Under the pieces are notes generated by a model. That model made no database searches. It was not told where the DNA came from and was given only the letters and a program-made list of their open reading frames with translations. 23,112 bases of DNA. It comes from Symbiodinium natans. Lineage: Eukaryota > Sar > Dinophyceae > Suessiales > Symbiodiniaceae. The stretch spans positions 1 to 23,112 of the forward strand of contig CAJNDS010001326.1 in NCBI GenBank assembly GCA_905221605.1. The letters run 5' to 3'. Each line of letters begins with the position of its first letter. Position 1 is the first letter of the stretch. This document shows, piece by piece, positions 8,321 to 18,063 of this stretch. The translations under genes and the position numbers were made by a program.

Positions 8321-8438
8321 TCGTTTTGCTCAGACGCCCCCCCCCCCCTTTGTCATGCTCATATCCCTGGTGCTCGTTTTGCTCAAACGCCCCCCTTTGT
8401 CATGCTCATGCTGCATCCCTGGTGCTCATTTTGCTCAC
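8321..8438 (+). repeat. C-rich repeat of about 60 bp, 2.5 copies, unit 1
   Basis: TCGTTTTGCTCA(G/A)ACGCCCCC...TTTGTCATGCTCAT...CCCTGGTGCTC is repeated. The first C-run has 12 C here and 11 in unit 2, so its length is unstable. Similar C-rich/GCTCA sequence recurs loosely at 9795-9925. The unit 2 copy is 15822-15938. Confidence 0.75.
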
Positions 8439-9017
8439 ACCCCACGAACAACCCAGCCCAGGGATGTTCCCTTGGAGTTCCGGGGCAGCCAGTCCCATTG
8501 TGGACGTTCCTTCGTCTCCTACCACCTCGTGGCCAAAGACCTGGAGACCACTAGAAGCTTGCTCTGGGCACGCGGCCCCGCGAAACGTTCCGGGAAAGCA
8601 GGCCTCGAAAACCCGTGGTCCTGCAAATCCGTTTTTTGGACTAATAATTCTATTGTCCCACAACGGTTTTGCAGGACCACGCGTGTCATCTTGCAGTTCT
8701 CGTACGTGGCTTGTCCTGTGCGGTCCTGCGGTAATGGTTTCTGCAATGAGAGAAGGTAGACATTGGGTCCTGTCACGTTCCTGCGCAGCGTTTCGCAGGC
8801 TTGGACAGTGAGCCAATGATAGGGGAAGACTCGGCAACCATCTTTGGGCAAGCCGCTTTTGGGGGCAGAAATGGACGCCAGGAGGCAGCTCTGGCTCAAG
8901 AACCGATTGAAAAATACAAATAACTGTTTTTCCTTTCAAGTTGGAGCAGACAAAGGCTTTTTCCACATGCAACAATGTTTTGGAAGTGTTGTCCTTCGTT
9001 CTGAACGGCTCGGGCAT
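8406..9017 (-). other. Minus-strand open frame of uncertain status, 203 codons, unit 1
   Basis: ATG at 9017, ends at 8406. It spans the hairpin at 8611-8684 and yields related GPAKP/FAGPR peptides from the two arms, which suggests the frame follows the DNA repeat rather than selection. I recognise no domain. An identical copy lies at 15906-16517 in unit 2. Confidence 0.2.
8611..8684. repeat. Imperfect inverted repeat (hairpin), 23-bp arms, unit 1
   Basis: Arm 8611-8633 (ACCCGTGGTCCTGCAAATCC start) pairs with 8662-8684 (AACGGTTTTGCAGGACCACG start) at 21 of 23 positions around a 28-bp loop. A third related string, CGGTCCTGCGGTAATGG, lies at about 8719-8735. It could be a foldback/MITE remnant or an RNA hairpin in the transcript. 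The unit 2 copy at 16111-16184 is identical. Confidence 0.75.
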
Positions 9018-9107
9018 GTCAAACTACCTAGATATCACCAACAGTTGCAGTGTTTTGTTGTGTTTTTCGCTTGTTTGGAGTTGCATGATTTTTGACATGT
9101 TTTCTGA

Positions 9108-9653
9108 TTATTGAGCTTGCTTTGAACCGCGCCCGCTTTTTTTCAAGCATGTAGGGCGGTGGGAGGGGGCTTGGGCGGGAGGGCGGGCCGCGGCCGCGCG
9201 TGTGCTGAGGCCTGCGAATGCCCGCATGCTCTGGCTTGTCATGCCCAGCCAAGTCGGGCTCAACTGATGTGCGACAGGAAAACTGCTGCTTGCCATCGGG
9301 TGCACGCCAAATCCAGGCAACAGGCAGGCGACAACCTTGGATTTCCAGACTTGTTGCTCTCCGTCCTGTGCATCGTTCACATGTCCTGCATCCTTTCTTC
9401 CGAAGCTGTCAGCTATGTCTTCCATAAGCCTGAGTACATCAGATTGCTGTGAAGGCGCATGCCAATTGTACACATGTTCCAGTGGTTTGTGGTTGACAGT
9501 ACGCGGGCAGCTTCCATGCTTCTGACAGATGCCAGCTGTTGCGTTCAAACGTGCACAGGCTTGAGCACCATCGTCTCGAAAAAGGCATGTTGCAAGCTCG
9601 ATAGCTGTCTGGCTTTTACGCGTCCAGTTGGCTTCACGCCGCTTCTGGCACAC
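9108..9653 (-). other. Minus-strand open frame, possible exon, 181 codons, unit 1
   Basis: There is no ATG at its start: it follows a TAG stop at 9656-9654 and begins with GTG, so it is either an exon (the stop could be a CTAG|G acceptor) or chance. The first 105 residues are protein-like (SQQSDVLRLMEDIADSFGRK) and end at a possible AAG|GTTGTC donor. A competing plus-strand frame over the same bases (ending KPEYIRLL at 9452) is also plausible. No family is recognised. The unit 2 copy is 16608-17153. Confidence 0.25.
9154..9187 (+). other. G-quadruplex-forming motif, unit 1
   Basis: Seven runs of three or more G lie within 34 bases with loops of 1-4 bases, on the same strand as the transposase exons. 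It would form a G4 in the DNA or the pre-mRNA. The unit 2 copy is at 16654-16687. No regulatory role can be read from sequence alone. Confidence 0.7.
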
Positions 9654-10560
9654 CTAGCACAGTGTCACAGACAGCCTGTTGCGTGCAAGAGTGTTCATCT
9701 TTCCACTGCCCGGTTGTCCCCCAGAAGAAGACACCAGAAGAAGACTTTAGGGCTCAAGGGGCTAGGGGAAGCGGCTTTGCCTGCAAGTACCTGACGCCCC
9801 TCCTTTTTGTTTGCTGATGCTCACCATTGCTCAAACCCCTCTCCCCTTTTTTTGCTCCTATCCGCCGTGGCTCAGGACGGTGTTCATCTTGCTCGTGCAC
9901 CCCTCCCCCTTTTTTTGCCGATGATGCTGCGCCTTGGGAAGCTTTCACCGGCGCACAGGCTGTCCGCTCGGCGTCGGGACGCTCATGTGCGGGTTACCCT
10001 GGGGGTGTTCCAGCTCCAAGTCAGGTCCAGGTTACTTTGACGTTCTTGCACCGACGCAGAAGGTCGTGCCAAGTCGCTGCAAGACGGCGTTTGGCCAGAT
10101 TTCCGCTGTTGAAGGGTGGGCACTTGCCCAAACTGGTAAGGGAGGTCTCTGGAGGGGGACTCTGTCATCTTAAGGCCGGCGGCAAGATGGTGGTTGGCCA
10201 GATCTCAACTGTTGTTGTTCCACGGTGCCTTACCAGCGGCCCCAGTTTGGGGTGCAGGAAAGCCAGGTATTTCCAAGTATGTTGCGGGTTACCGCTGCTG
10301 TATTGCCAAGTCGTTGTTGGTTCGCACATCGACCATGACGTAAGGATAGAGGGCCATTGTGTTGCCCTTGCCGAGATTGAATCGACCGTATTTGACTGTC
10401 GTTCGTCACAGCTTGTCGTGTGCATGTCTGGCCAAGTTCTTAGCGTCAGGAGTCAGCGACGTAGTTGGTAGTGGTGCAGGCAGACTGTCGACGAAATCTT
10501 GCAAGAGTTACATCTCCAAGCCTCGTCTGACGTTTTCGCACTTCCGCAGTTTGCCTGCGC
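9188..10560. other. Interval with no confirmed gene upstream of the helix-turn-helix exon, unit 1
   Basis: Apart from the open frames given separately, I see only C/T-rich tracts at 9795-9925 and the weak internal repeat near 10080-10220. If the N- and C-terminal exon groups belong to one gene, missing middle exons would have to lie here or in 5436-5990. The unit 2 equivalent is 16688-18063. Confidence 0.5.
9827..10471 (+). other. Plus-strand open frame of uncertain status, 214 codons, unit 1
   Basis: This lies just upstream of the helix-turn-helix exon on the same strand. It has no ATG at its open end. Unit 2 carries a 3-bp insertion inside it (17327-17974, 215 codons) that keeps the frame and adds one Leu. 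Parts read like protein (VVVGSHIDHDVRIEGHCVAL), so it may contain another exon of the same gene, but I recognise no domain. An internal degenerate repeat (GGCCAGAT near 10095 and 10196) is noted. Confidence 0.25.
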
Positions 10561-11271
10561 ATGAGCCTCCAAAAGGAAGTGCTTTGCGGTGCTGAAGTGC
10601 TCTGTACCATGGAGTGCCGTTGCCAAGCAGCTACCTGTCGCTTGTGTTCTCTGAAGCGGACCTGCCGCGAGCTGCAACAGCGCTTGCGAGAAGGACAGCG
10701 GCCGCTTGTCAGGGCAGCCCGAAAAGCCCACAGAGTGAGTTGGCCGTGCGGACTTTCCCCAAAGCAGCGGCATCAGGTCTTGTGTACCTATGTTCTCAGC
10801 GGTCACAATGCAATAGTGGCCATGCAGCACGCCCGACAACTACAGAGGCGTGCAGCGTCTGACGACACGCTGCCAAGCATTACGTTTGTCCAGAATCTTT
10901 ACCGGGAAGCTGCGGCTTCTGATGTTCATGCCTGTACAGATCCGCAGACGGCGGCCCAAAAACATGCTTCTCGAGAAGCTCACGTTTTCTTGGCAGAGGC
11001 CAACCTTTTTCGCTGGGTTCGGCAGCAGAACTTTCGTTGTCACTCGGCTCCGACCTCGGAGGCGGCCCTCTTCGAGTTTCGACGAAGATTGGGTGATCAT
11101 GCTGGCTGCCGGGCTGCCACAAACCGTGGCGGCCGGAAGTGGTTGCAGCGATGGTGTAAACGTTGGGATGTGAGTAGAGGAACCGTGCCAGTGCGTGTGG
11201 CTGTGGAGCCTGCGCGCTTGCCCCAGAAGGCTTGGGTGCATTTTCTTCTGAAGTTAAGACTTTTTGCATAG
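10561..11271 (+). CDS. Helix-turn-helix exon of a pogo-like transposase-family gene, unit 1
   Basis: This open frame of 236 codons starts at ATG 10561, with an in-frame stop upstream at 10528, and ends at a stop that is probably inside an intron. Residues 30-58 are basic and helical, and 68-98 (LSPKQRHQVLCTYVLSGHNA region) resemble a conserved helical domain of dinoflagellate DDE proteins. Residues 194-207 (WLQRWCKRWDVSRG) match the WLxRFxKRxxxS pattern of the CENP-B/Tc5-type DNA-binding helix-turn-helix; DNA binding is inferred from that. The reading probably leaves this exon near 11254-11262 and continues in the DDE exon. The 5' edge is uncertain: an upstream splice acceptor may replace the ATG, and a perfect GTGAGT string at about 10735 could define a small extra intron. 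Unit 2 encodes the identical protein. Confidence 0.7.
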   Translation: MSLQKEVLCGAEVLCTMECRCQAATCRLCSLKRTCRELQQRLREGQRPLVRAARKAHRVSWPCGLSPKQRHQVLCTYVLSGHNAIVAMQHARQLQRRAASDDTLPSITFVQNLYREAAASDVHACTDPQTAAQKHASREAHVFLAEANLFRWVRQQNFRCHSAPTSEAALFEFRRRLGDHAGCRAATNRGGRKWLQRWCKRWDVSRGTVPVRVAVEPARLPQKAWVHFLLKLRLFA

Positions 11272-11401
11272 ATTGAGGAGCCTTTTTTGGGGTCACAAGC
11301 AAGCATCATATTTGGAGTTGCAAATCGGCCCAGTACCAAAAACGGGACCGCTTTCTGGCCCAAAAAATGGGGGGCCCAAATCTGAATTTGTGTCCGGGCA
11401 G
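11263..11401 (+). other. Likely intron between the helix-turn-helix and DDE exons, unit 1
   Basis: The 236-codon frame ends and the DDE frame begins within about 140 bp, and neither is open across the gap. The acceptor TGTCCGGGCAG at 11391-11401 is plausible. With that acceptor the frame requires exon 1 to end after one base of a codon; a GA donor (TTAA|GACTTT) at 11263 would satisfy this, while no GT donor does. GA and GC donors are known in dinoflagellates. The exact donor is not proven. The copy in unit 2 is at about 18766-18904. Confidence 0.5.
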
Positions 11402-11403
11402 AG

Positions 11404-12291
11404 GTGGCGGTGTTCTTCCAATCGCTCAGCTTCCTTCGACATGCAAGTGCACCCCGACGTCTTTTGCATCTCAACCTTGATGAGACATCTGTAGCTCTGA
11501 CGCCGCACCCTCTTTGTGGCTTGGTGGTCCAACGCCGCCACTGGGGAGCAGACGTGGAGGGCCCACGTCTGCCGGTTCGCAAGGGTGACTTGCGGACATT
11601 TGTGAGCTATGTGGCAGTGATATCAGACAACGACGAGCTTCAGCAGAGCTTGCCACATTTCGTCATCGGGAATAAGTCCGTGTTTACACTGGGCTTGATG
11701 CAGACAGTGGCCGCAGAATGCCGCCCGGGGACACATGTCTGGCGAACAGTCTCCTCATGGAACTCCACATCACTGCTTTTGGCAATGCTGGACCTGATTT
11801 CGCTAGCGTTGGACGGTTGGAGATGGTTGCTGGAACCGGTTCTCACCCTCGATGTGGCTCCATGCCACCTTTCCAAAGAAGTCTTTCTACGGGCGTGCGA
11901 GGTTGACATCAAATTGAATTTCGTGCCGGCCGGCGCAACATTCCTGCTGCAGCCGCTCGACGTGCGCGGCTTCTTCTCTTTCAAGTGGTGGCTCCGAACG
12001 GAGTACCAAATCTTACGACAGCTTGGTGACGGACAAGTCAGCAAGTTGGACTGGGTACGTTTGCTCATGAGAGCGCGGGAAGACTTTTGGTCCCGCAGAT
12101 CGTGGCGCAAATCCTTTAGTTTGACAGGGTGTCTGGGCGAAGCTCTGCCTTGTCTGTCCAAGAAGCTGCAAGCTTTTGAAATAGACCCTCAAGCAGCGGG
12201 TCGTTCTCCACCTTCGAAAGAAGCAAGCCAATGCATATGGCCGCGAAATCGCGCCATGGGCTATGCGTATGACCTTTTGTTTAAAGAGTAA
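11404..12291 (+). CDS. DDE endonuclease exon of a pogo-like transposase-family gene, unit 1
   Basis: 295 codons to a TAA at 12289-12291. Numbering from the GTG at 11404, NLDETSV carries the first Asp (D26, codon 11479-11481), LTLDVAPCH the second (D150, 11851-11853), and LLQPLDV the third (D186, 11959-11961), giving 35 residues between the last two. LxLDxAPCH and LLQPLDV are hallmarks of the DDE_1 (pogo/Tigger) branch of the Tc1/mariner superfamily, whose members cut and join DNA at transposon ends. The exon is open upstream to about 11386 with no ATG, so it is spliced, with an acceptor most likely at 11400-11401 (GGGCAG). All three catalytic Asp are present, so activity is possible; equally it may be a domesticated host gene, as the unit shows no transposon ends. 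Confidence 0.85.
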   Translation: MAVFFQSLSFLRHASAPRRLLHLNLDETSVALTPHPLCGLVVQRRHWGADVEGPRLPVRKGDLRTFVSYVAVISDNDELQQSLPHFVIGNKSVFTLGLMQTVAAECRPGTHVWRTVSSWNSTSLLLAMLDLISLALDGWRWLLEPVLTLDVAPCHLSKEVFLRACEVDIKLNFVPAGATFLLQPLDVRGFFSFKWWLRTEYQILRQLGDGQVSKLDWVRLLMRAREDFWSRRSWRKSFSLTGCLGEALPCLSKKLQAFEIDPQAAGRSPPSKEASQCIWPRNRAMGYAYDLLFKE

Positions 12292-12526
12292 AGCTCGCCG
12301 TGGGACCGGAAGCGCTCAATGCTTGAAGCTCCAACGTCCGACAAGCGGGATGTGTGATACTGCTTGGGGAAGGTGCAACATGGTGGAAAGGACCATGCGT
12401 TCTTGGTGCTGGAAGTAGGGCCCAGCGTGTGCAATGTTTCTGAGCGGGAACGCGTGCTTTGCTTCGTGTGTCCTCAAGTGGGTGGAAAGAGAGACGTGTG
12501 CATGCGCCACGGTAGTTGCTGCAGCC
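12292..12526 (+). other. Intergenic spacer between unit 1 DDE stop and unit 2 ATG
   Basis: Only 235 bp separate the TAA of one unit from the ATG of the next. The array unit boundary (12357) falls inside. No AATAAA or TATA box is visible, as expected in dinoflagellates. A TTGCTGCAG string ends 2 bp before the ATG and is a candidate spliced-leader trans-splice acceptor. Unit 1 has only the last 170 bp of this spacer upstream of its own ATG, because the array begins at 4854. Confidence 0.6.
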
Positions 12527-12935
12527 ATGAGTGCCGAAGCTGCTGCTGGCGATGTTGTACGAGATCTCAAAAGGCAGCGGCAAGAGCTGAAGGTGCCAAG
12601 AGACTTTTCTGTCCTATGCGCGCACGCTGCCCATACACGTGCCTTTTTTGCCAGGACGAACTGAAGCGCGCCAGCAAAGCCCTCAAGAACGAAGCTGCTA
12701 TCCTCAAGAAGAGCACTTCTTTTTGCGTAGCCTGCTCTGATGCAGTGTGACAGTGTGCGAAGCAGTTTTCCTTTAGGTCAGAAAGCGCCGCCGCCTCCTG
12801 CGAAAAGCAGGCGATTTGGACGACGACTCACTGATCTGGCTACTGCGCAGACGGCAAAACGCAGATGCCGGACCACGTCAAGAAGCGCAACGTCCACGCG
12901 ACAATGCTGTTGGTGAAGAGCGTCAAGAGACCTGA
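12527..12935 (+). CDS. N-terminal exons of the array gene, unit 2
   Basis: Exons are 12527-12592, 12655-12726 and 12777-12935, with introns of 62 and 50 bp. The reading frame is identical to unit 1 except that the fifth residue after the exon 3 start changes from His (CAC) to Arg (CGC). The 3-bp length change and one substitution fall in intron 1, leaving the exons intact. The ATG follows a TGCTGCAG|CC context that could serve as a trans-splice acceptor. Whether it joins the DDE exons at 18064-19794 is inferred, not shown. Confidence 0.6.
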
Positions 12936-13490
12936 GCTGTGAACGGTTTAGCGAAGCTAAGTCCAAGCCACCCTGCTTGAGATATGTTTTTGCTGTGTCT
13001 GCGTTAGCTATCGCCAGTTGGCAGATGGCCAGCAGCGTCAAGTTGTGCGTTCTACAGAATGCAAGCACGCCTATGCATGTGGTCACGGAACGTGCCATGT
13101 GTAACGATCTCCTTGAACCTTGAAGGCTTGACCTCAGCCAACCAAACATGCTGATCGCCCAGATGTTGATCGAATGTGGTTGCTTGTTTCTCTTTGGCTC
13201 TTGCTTACAGTGCACGTTGTTGTTCTTATCCGAAACCACACGACAGCTGCCCAAGAAGCTTCCAGCGGTTGGGTGCGCGGCGGTCGCGATTTCACCGGTG
13301 GATGCCGCAGTGGTCGCGCACTTGGAGAGATGCGGACACCATGGTGCTGTTTCTGTTCTCATGCCACGACTTTCAAAGATGCGCTTGGCAGATCATGTTC
13401 GCAGGCCAGTTGCAATGGGAAGAGTCTTTGCCAAGTCCCGCAAGCCGTCCGGGCTTCTGCCATGACATTTGGTTTCTAGATGCATCATCG

Positions 13491-14798
13491 TGACACATCG
13501 CTACCATTGAGTACCATCTGCCCCCATCGCTTGCCAGTCCAGTTGGCTGAAGGTCTTTACCGTCACATTTCGATGCAGCAACAGCGGCTTCGACCTCTGC
13601 GAAAAATGTGCACACGCCCCGGCCCCAGTCCGTTCCCTCACAACAGATCTGCTCGAATGCCTGCCCGTGTAGGCCTTTGCAGTACTTGTGCAATCTTTGT
13701 CAAATGTGTATGCCACGCTGAATCACGCTGATGTTGCCCGTCGATTTTGGCATCCGGGAGGCAACCCTCGGACATACAGCTGAAGATTCTATTCGCTCCG
13801 ATTTGGAGGCCATCCTGTCAGCAACAGGATTATTCACGACATGTCAAACTTGATTTTGGTGTTGTTTTCGCTATCTGCTTGTTTTTGTATGGGTTTTGCC
13901 TATATTTTGAAGGTGTTTTCCTTTTTTGGGGTCAGGGCAACCATCCTAAACCTTAAAAGTCACTACGCCCGACATGTCAAACTTGATTTTGGTGTTTCTG
14001 TTGCTCTCTGCTTGTTTTTGTATGGTTTTGCCTATGTTTTTAAAGGTGTTTTCCTTTTTGGGGTCAGGGCAGCCATCCTAAACCTTAAAAGTTACTACAC
14101 CCAACATGTCAAACTTGATTTTGGTGTTGTTTTCGCTTTCTTCGTGACACATCGCTACCATTGAGTACCATCTGCCCCCATCGCTTGCCAGTCCAGTTGG
14201 CTGAAGGTCTTTACCGTCACATTTCGATGCAGCAACAGCGGCTTCGACCTCTGCGAAAAATGTGCACACGCCCCGGCCCCAGTCCGTTCCCTCACAACAG
14301 ATCTGCTCGAATGCCTGCCCGTGTAGGCCTTTGCAGTACTTGTGCAATCTTTGTCAAATGTGTATGCCACGCTGAATCACGCTGATGTTGCCCGTCGATT
14401 TTGGCATCTGGGAGGCAACCCTCGGACATACAGCTGAAGATTCTATTCGCTCCGATTTGGAGGCCATCCTGTCAGCAACAGGATTATTCACGACATGTCA
14501 AACTTGCTTTTGGTGTTGTTTTCGCTTTCTGCTTGTTTTTGTATGGGTTTTGCCTATATTTTGAAGGTGTTTTCCTTTTGTGGGGTCAGGGCAACCATCC
14601 TAAACCTTAAAAGTCACTACACCCGACATGTCAAACTTGATTTTGGTGTTTCGGTTGCTCTCTGCTTGTTTTTGTATGGTTTTGCCTATGTTTTAAAGGT
14701 GTTTTCCTTTTTGGGGTCAGGGCAACCATCCTAAACCTTAAAAGTTACTACACCCAACATGTCAAACTTGATTTTGGTGTTTTTTTGCTCTCTGCTTG
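13491..14798 (+). repeat. 654-bp direct duplication, unit 2
   Basis: Copies start at 13491 and 14145. Differences from unit 1 are single bases, including T to A and A to G changes in the first minisatellite block that unit 3 shares. Confidence 0.9.
13838..14144 (+). repeat. 132-bp minisatellite, block 1, unit 2
   Basis: Three marker copies at 13838, 13971 and 14103, in the same layout as unit 1. It carries GCAGCC where unit 1 has GCAACC; unit 3 agrees with unit 2. Confidence 0.9.
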
Positions 14799-15217
14799 TT
14801 TTTGTATGGGTTTTGCCTATATTTTGAAGGTGTTTTCCTTTTGTGGGGTCAGGGCAACCATCCTAAACCTTAAAAGTCACTACACCCGACATGTCAAACT
14901 TGATTTTGGTGTTTCTGTTGCTCTCTGCTTGTTTTTGTATGGTTTTGCCTATGTTTTTAAAGGTGTTCTCCTTTTTGGGGTCAGGGCAACCATCCTAAAC
15001 CTTAAAAGTTACTACACCCAACATGTCAAACTTGATTTTGGTGTTTTTTTGCTCTCTGCTTGTTTTTGTATGGGTTTTGCCTATATTTTGAAGGTGTTTT
15101 CCTTTTGTGGGGTCAGGGCAACCATCCTAAACCCTAAAAGTCACTACGCCCGACATGTCAAACTTGATTGTTTTTGTATGGTTTTGATTATATTTTGGAG
15201 GGTGTTTTCGCTTTTTG
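14492..15217 (+). repeat. 132-bp minisatellite, block 2, unit 2
   Basis: Six marker copies starting at 14492. Near 14721 it has GTCAGGGCAACC, whereas units 1 and 3 have GTCAGGCAACC at the same place, so unit 2 has one extra G. Confidence 0.9.
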
Positions 15218-15229
15218 GTCCTACAGAGC

Positions 15230-15731
15230 AGGGCACAGTTTCTTTCACACTCTCTCACGCTCTCGTTTTCTCACACAATCTCGCGCGCTTAAGTGCCGCT
15301 CAAGGATGTGGGATAAACATGGACATGCTTGGGCATGCGCCTAAGTTTTTGAAGGTAAGGACGTGGAGACGGTGAGCAGAAGCATAGCGACGGTAAGGGC
15401 ATTTTGGCCACGTCGGAGAGGGCGCATTCTGTCTAGCTCTCCCTTTCTCTTTCACACAAGCTCTCGTTTGTCAATGTTTGTGAAGTGCCGCTGACGGATG
15501 TGAGACAAACATGTGCATACTTGGGCCTAAGTTTTTGAAGGTAAGGACGTGTAGACGGTGAGCAGAAGCATAGCTACGGGGGGGGACGCATGCTGGCAGT
15601 TCGGACAGGGCGCATTTTCTATCGCTCTCACACAATCTCTCCTTTCTCCATGTTCCTCACACGTGCGAAGTGCCGCTCAAGGATGTGAGACAAACATGGG
15701 CATGCTTCGGCCAAGTTCTTGGGTTGAGGCA
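15230..15731 (+). repeat. 188-bp tandem triplicate, unit 2
   Basis: Same three-copy layout as unit 1, with one substitution (CACGCAATC to CACACAATC) in the third copy. Confidence 0.85.
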
Positions 15732-16110
15732 AAACCACTGCATAATGGCGCCGCAATGCTTGTGCTTTGCGCGTCTCTGCACGTGACGTGTACAGAAACA
15801 GGTACATGAAATACATGTTGTTCGTTTTGCTCAGACGCCCCCCCCCCCTTTGTCATGCTCATATCCCTGGTGCTCGTTTTGCTCAAACGCCCCCCTTTGT
15901 CATGCTCATGCTGCATCCCTGGTGCTCATTTTGCTCACACCCCACGAACAACCCAGCCCAGGGATGTTCCCTTGGAGTTCCGGGGCAGCCAGTCCCATTG
16001 TGGACGTTCCTTCGTCTCCTACCACCTCGTGGCCAAAGACCTGGAGACCACTAGAAGCTTGCTCTGGGCACGCGGCCCCGCGAAACGTTCCGGGAAAGCA
16101 GGCCTCGAAA

Positions 16111-16184
16111 ACCCGTGGTCCTGCAAATCCGTTTTTTGGACTAATAATTCTATTGTCCCACAACGGTTTTGCAGGACCACGCGT
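16111..16184. repeat. Imperfect inverted repeat (hairpin), unit 2
   Basis: Exact copy of the unit 1 hairpin, 21 of 23 bases paired with a 28-bp loop. Confidence 0.75.
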
Positions 16185-16653
16185 GTCATCTTGCAGTTCT
16201 CGTACGTGGCTTGTCCTGTGCGGTCCTGCGGTAATGGTTTCTGCAATGAGAGAAGGTAGACATTGGGTCCTGTCACGTTCCTGCGCAGCGTTTCGCAGGC
16301 TTGGACAGTGAGCCAATGATAGGGGAAGACTCGGCAACCATCTTTGGGCAAGCCGCTTTTGGGGGCAGAAATGGACGCCAGGAGGCAGCTCTGGCTCAAG
16401 AACCGATTGAAAAATACAAATAACTGTTTTTCCTTTCAAGTTGGAGCAGACAAAGGCTTTTTCCACATGCAACAATGTTTTGGAAGTGTTGTCCTTCGTT
16501 CTGAACGGCTCGGGCATGTCAAACTACCTAGATATCACCAACAGTTGCAGTGTTTTGTTGTGTTTTTCGCTTGTTTGGAGTTGCATGATTTTTGACATGT
16601 TTTCTGATTATTGAGCTTGCTTTGAACCGCGCCCGCTTTTTTTCAAGCATGTA

Positions 16654-16687
16654 GGGCGGTGGGAGGGGGCTTGGGCGGGAGGGCGGG
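16654..16687 (+). other. G-quadruplex-forming motif, unit 2
   Basis: Exact copy of the seven-tract G motif of unit 1. Confidence 0.7.
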
Positions 16688-18063
16688 CCGCGGCCGCGCG
16701 TGTGCTGAGGCCTGCGAATGCCCGCATGCTCTGGCTTGTCATGCCCAGCCAAGTCGGGCTCAACTGATGTGCGACAGGAAAACTGCTGCTTGCCATCGGG
16801 TGCACGCCAAATCCAGGCAACAGGCAGGCGACAACCTTGGATTTCCAGACTTGTTGCTCTCCGTCCTGTGCATCGTTCACATGTCCTGCATCCTTTCTTC
16901 CGAAGCTGTCAGCTATGTCTTCCATAAGCCTGAGTACATCAGATTGCTGTGAAGGCGCATGCCAATTGTACACATGTTCCAGTGGTTTGTGGTTGACAGT
17001 ACGCGGGCAGCTTCCATGCTTCTGACAGATGCCAGCTGTTGCGTTCAAACGTGCACAGGCTTGAGCACCATCGTCTCGAAAAAGGCATGTTGCAAGCTCG
17101 ATAGCTGTCTGGCTTTTACGCGTCCAGTTGGCTTCACGCCGCTTCTGGCACACCTAGCACAGTGTCACAGACAGCCTGTTGCGTGCAAGAGTGTTCATCT
17201 TTCCACTGCCCGGTTGTCCCCCAGAAGAAGACACCAGAAGAAGACTTTAGGGCTCAAGGGGCTAGGGGAAGCGGCTTTGCCTGCAAGTACCTGACGCCCC
17301 TCCTTTTTGTTTGCTGATGCTCACCATTGCTCAAACCCCTCTCCCCTTTTTTTGCTCCTATCCGCCGTGGCTCAGGACGGTGTTCATCTTGCTCGTGCAC
17401 CCCTCCCCCTTTTTTTGCCGATGATGCTGCGCCTTGGGAAGCTTTCACCGGCGCACAGGCTGTCCGCTCGGCGTCGGGACGCTCATGTGCGGGTTACCCT
17501 GGGGGTGTTCCAGCTCCAAGTCAGGTCCAGGTTACTTTGACGTTCCTTTTGCACCGACGCAGAAGGTCGTGCCAAGTCGCTGCAAGACGGCGTTTGGCCA
17601 GATTTCCGCTGTTGAAGGGTGGGCACTTGCCCAAACTGGTAAGGGAGGTCTCTGGAGGGGGACTCTGTCATCTTAAGGCCGGCGGCAAGATGGTGGTTGG
17701 CCAGATCTCAACTGTTGTTGTTCCACGGTGCCTTACCAGCGGCCCCAGTTTGGGGTGCAGGAAAGCCAGGTATTTCCAAGTATGTTGCGGGTTACCGCTG
17801 CTGTATTGCCAAGTCGTTGTTGGTTCGCACATCGACCATGACGTAAGGATAGAGGGCCATTGTGTTGCCCTTGCCGAGATTGAATCGACCGTATTTGACT
17901 GTCGTTCGTCACAGCTTGTCGTGTGCATGTCTGGCCAAGTTCTTAGCGTCAGGAGTCAGCGACGTAGTTGGTAGTGGTGCAGGCAGACTGTCGACGAAAT
18001 CTTGCAAGAGTTACATCTCCAAGCCTCGTCTGACGTTTTCGCACTTCCGCAGTTTGCCTGCGC

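Larger units (their letters stand above)
4854..12356 (+). repeat. Tandem array unit 1 (7,503 bp)
   Basis: This is the first complete copy of a head-to-tail repeat. It starts at ATACTGCTTGGGG, which recurs at 12357 and 19860. It carries three short N-terminal exons, about 5 kb of repeat-rich sequence, and two long helix-turn-helix/DDE exons. Compared with unit 2 I count about a dozen substitutions and four small indels, so identity is above 99.7 percent. I see no terminal inverted repeats or target duplications at the unit edges; it behaves as a gene-sized tandem duplication rather than a transposon with defined ends. Confidence 0.95.

Noticed and set aside
9013-9103. Inverted CATGTCAAA/TTTGACATG pair as transposon ends
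   Set aside because: Arms are only 9-10 bp and CATGTCAAAC is already abundant through the minisatellite; there is no gene between them.
4854-12356. The repeat unit as a complete DNA transposon with terminal inverted repeats
   Set aside because: The unit ends share no inverted similarity and no TA target duplication is visible; tandem duplication is the simpler explanation.
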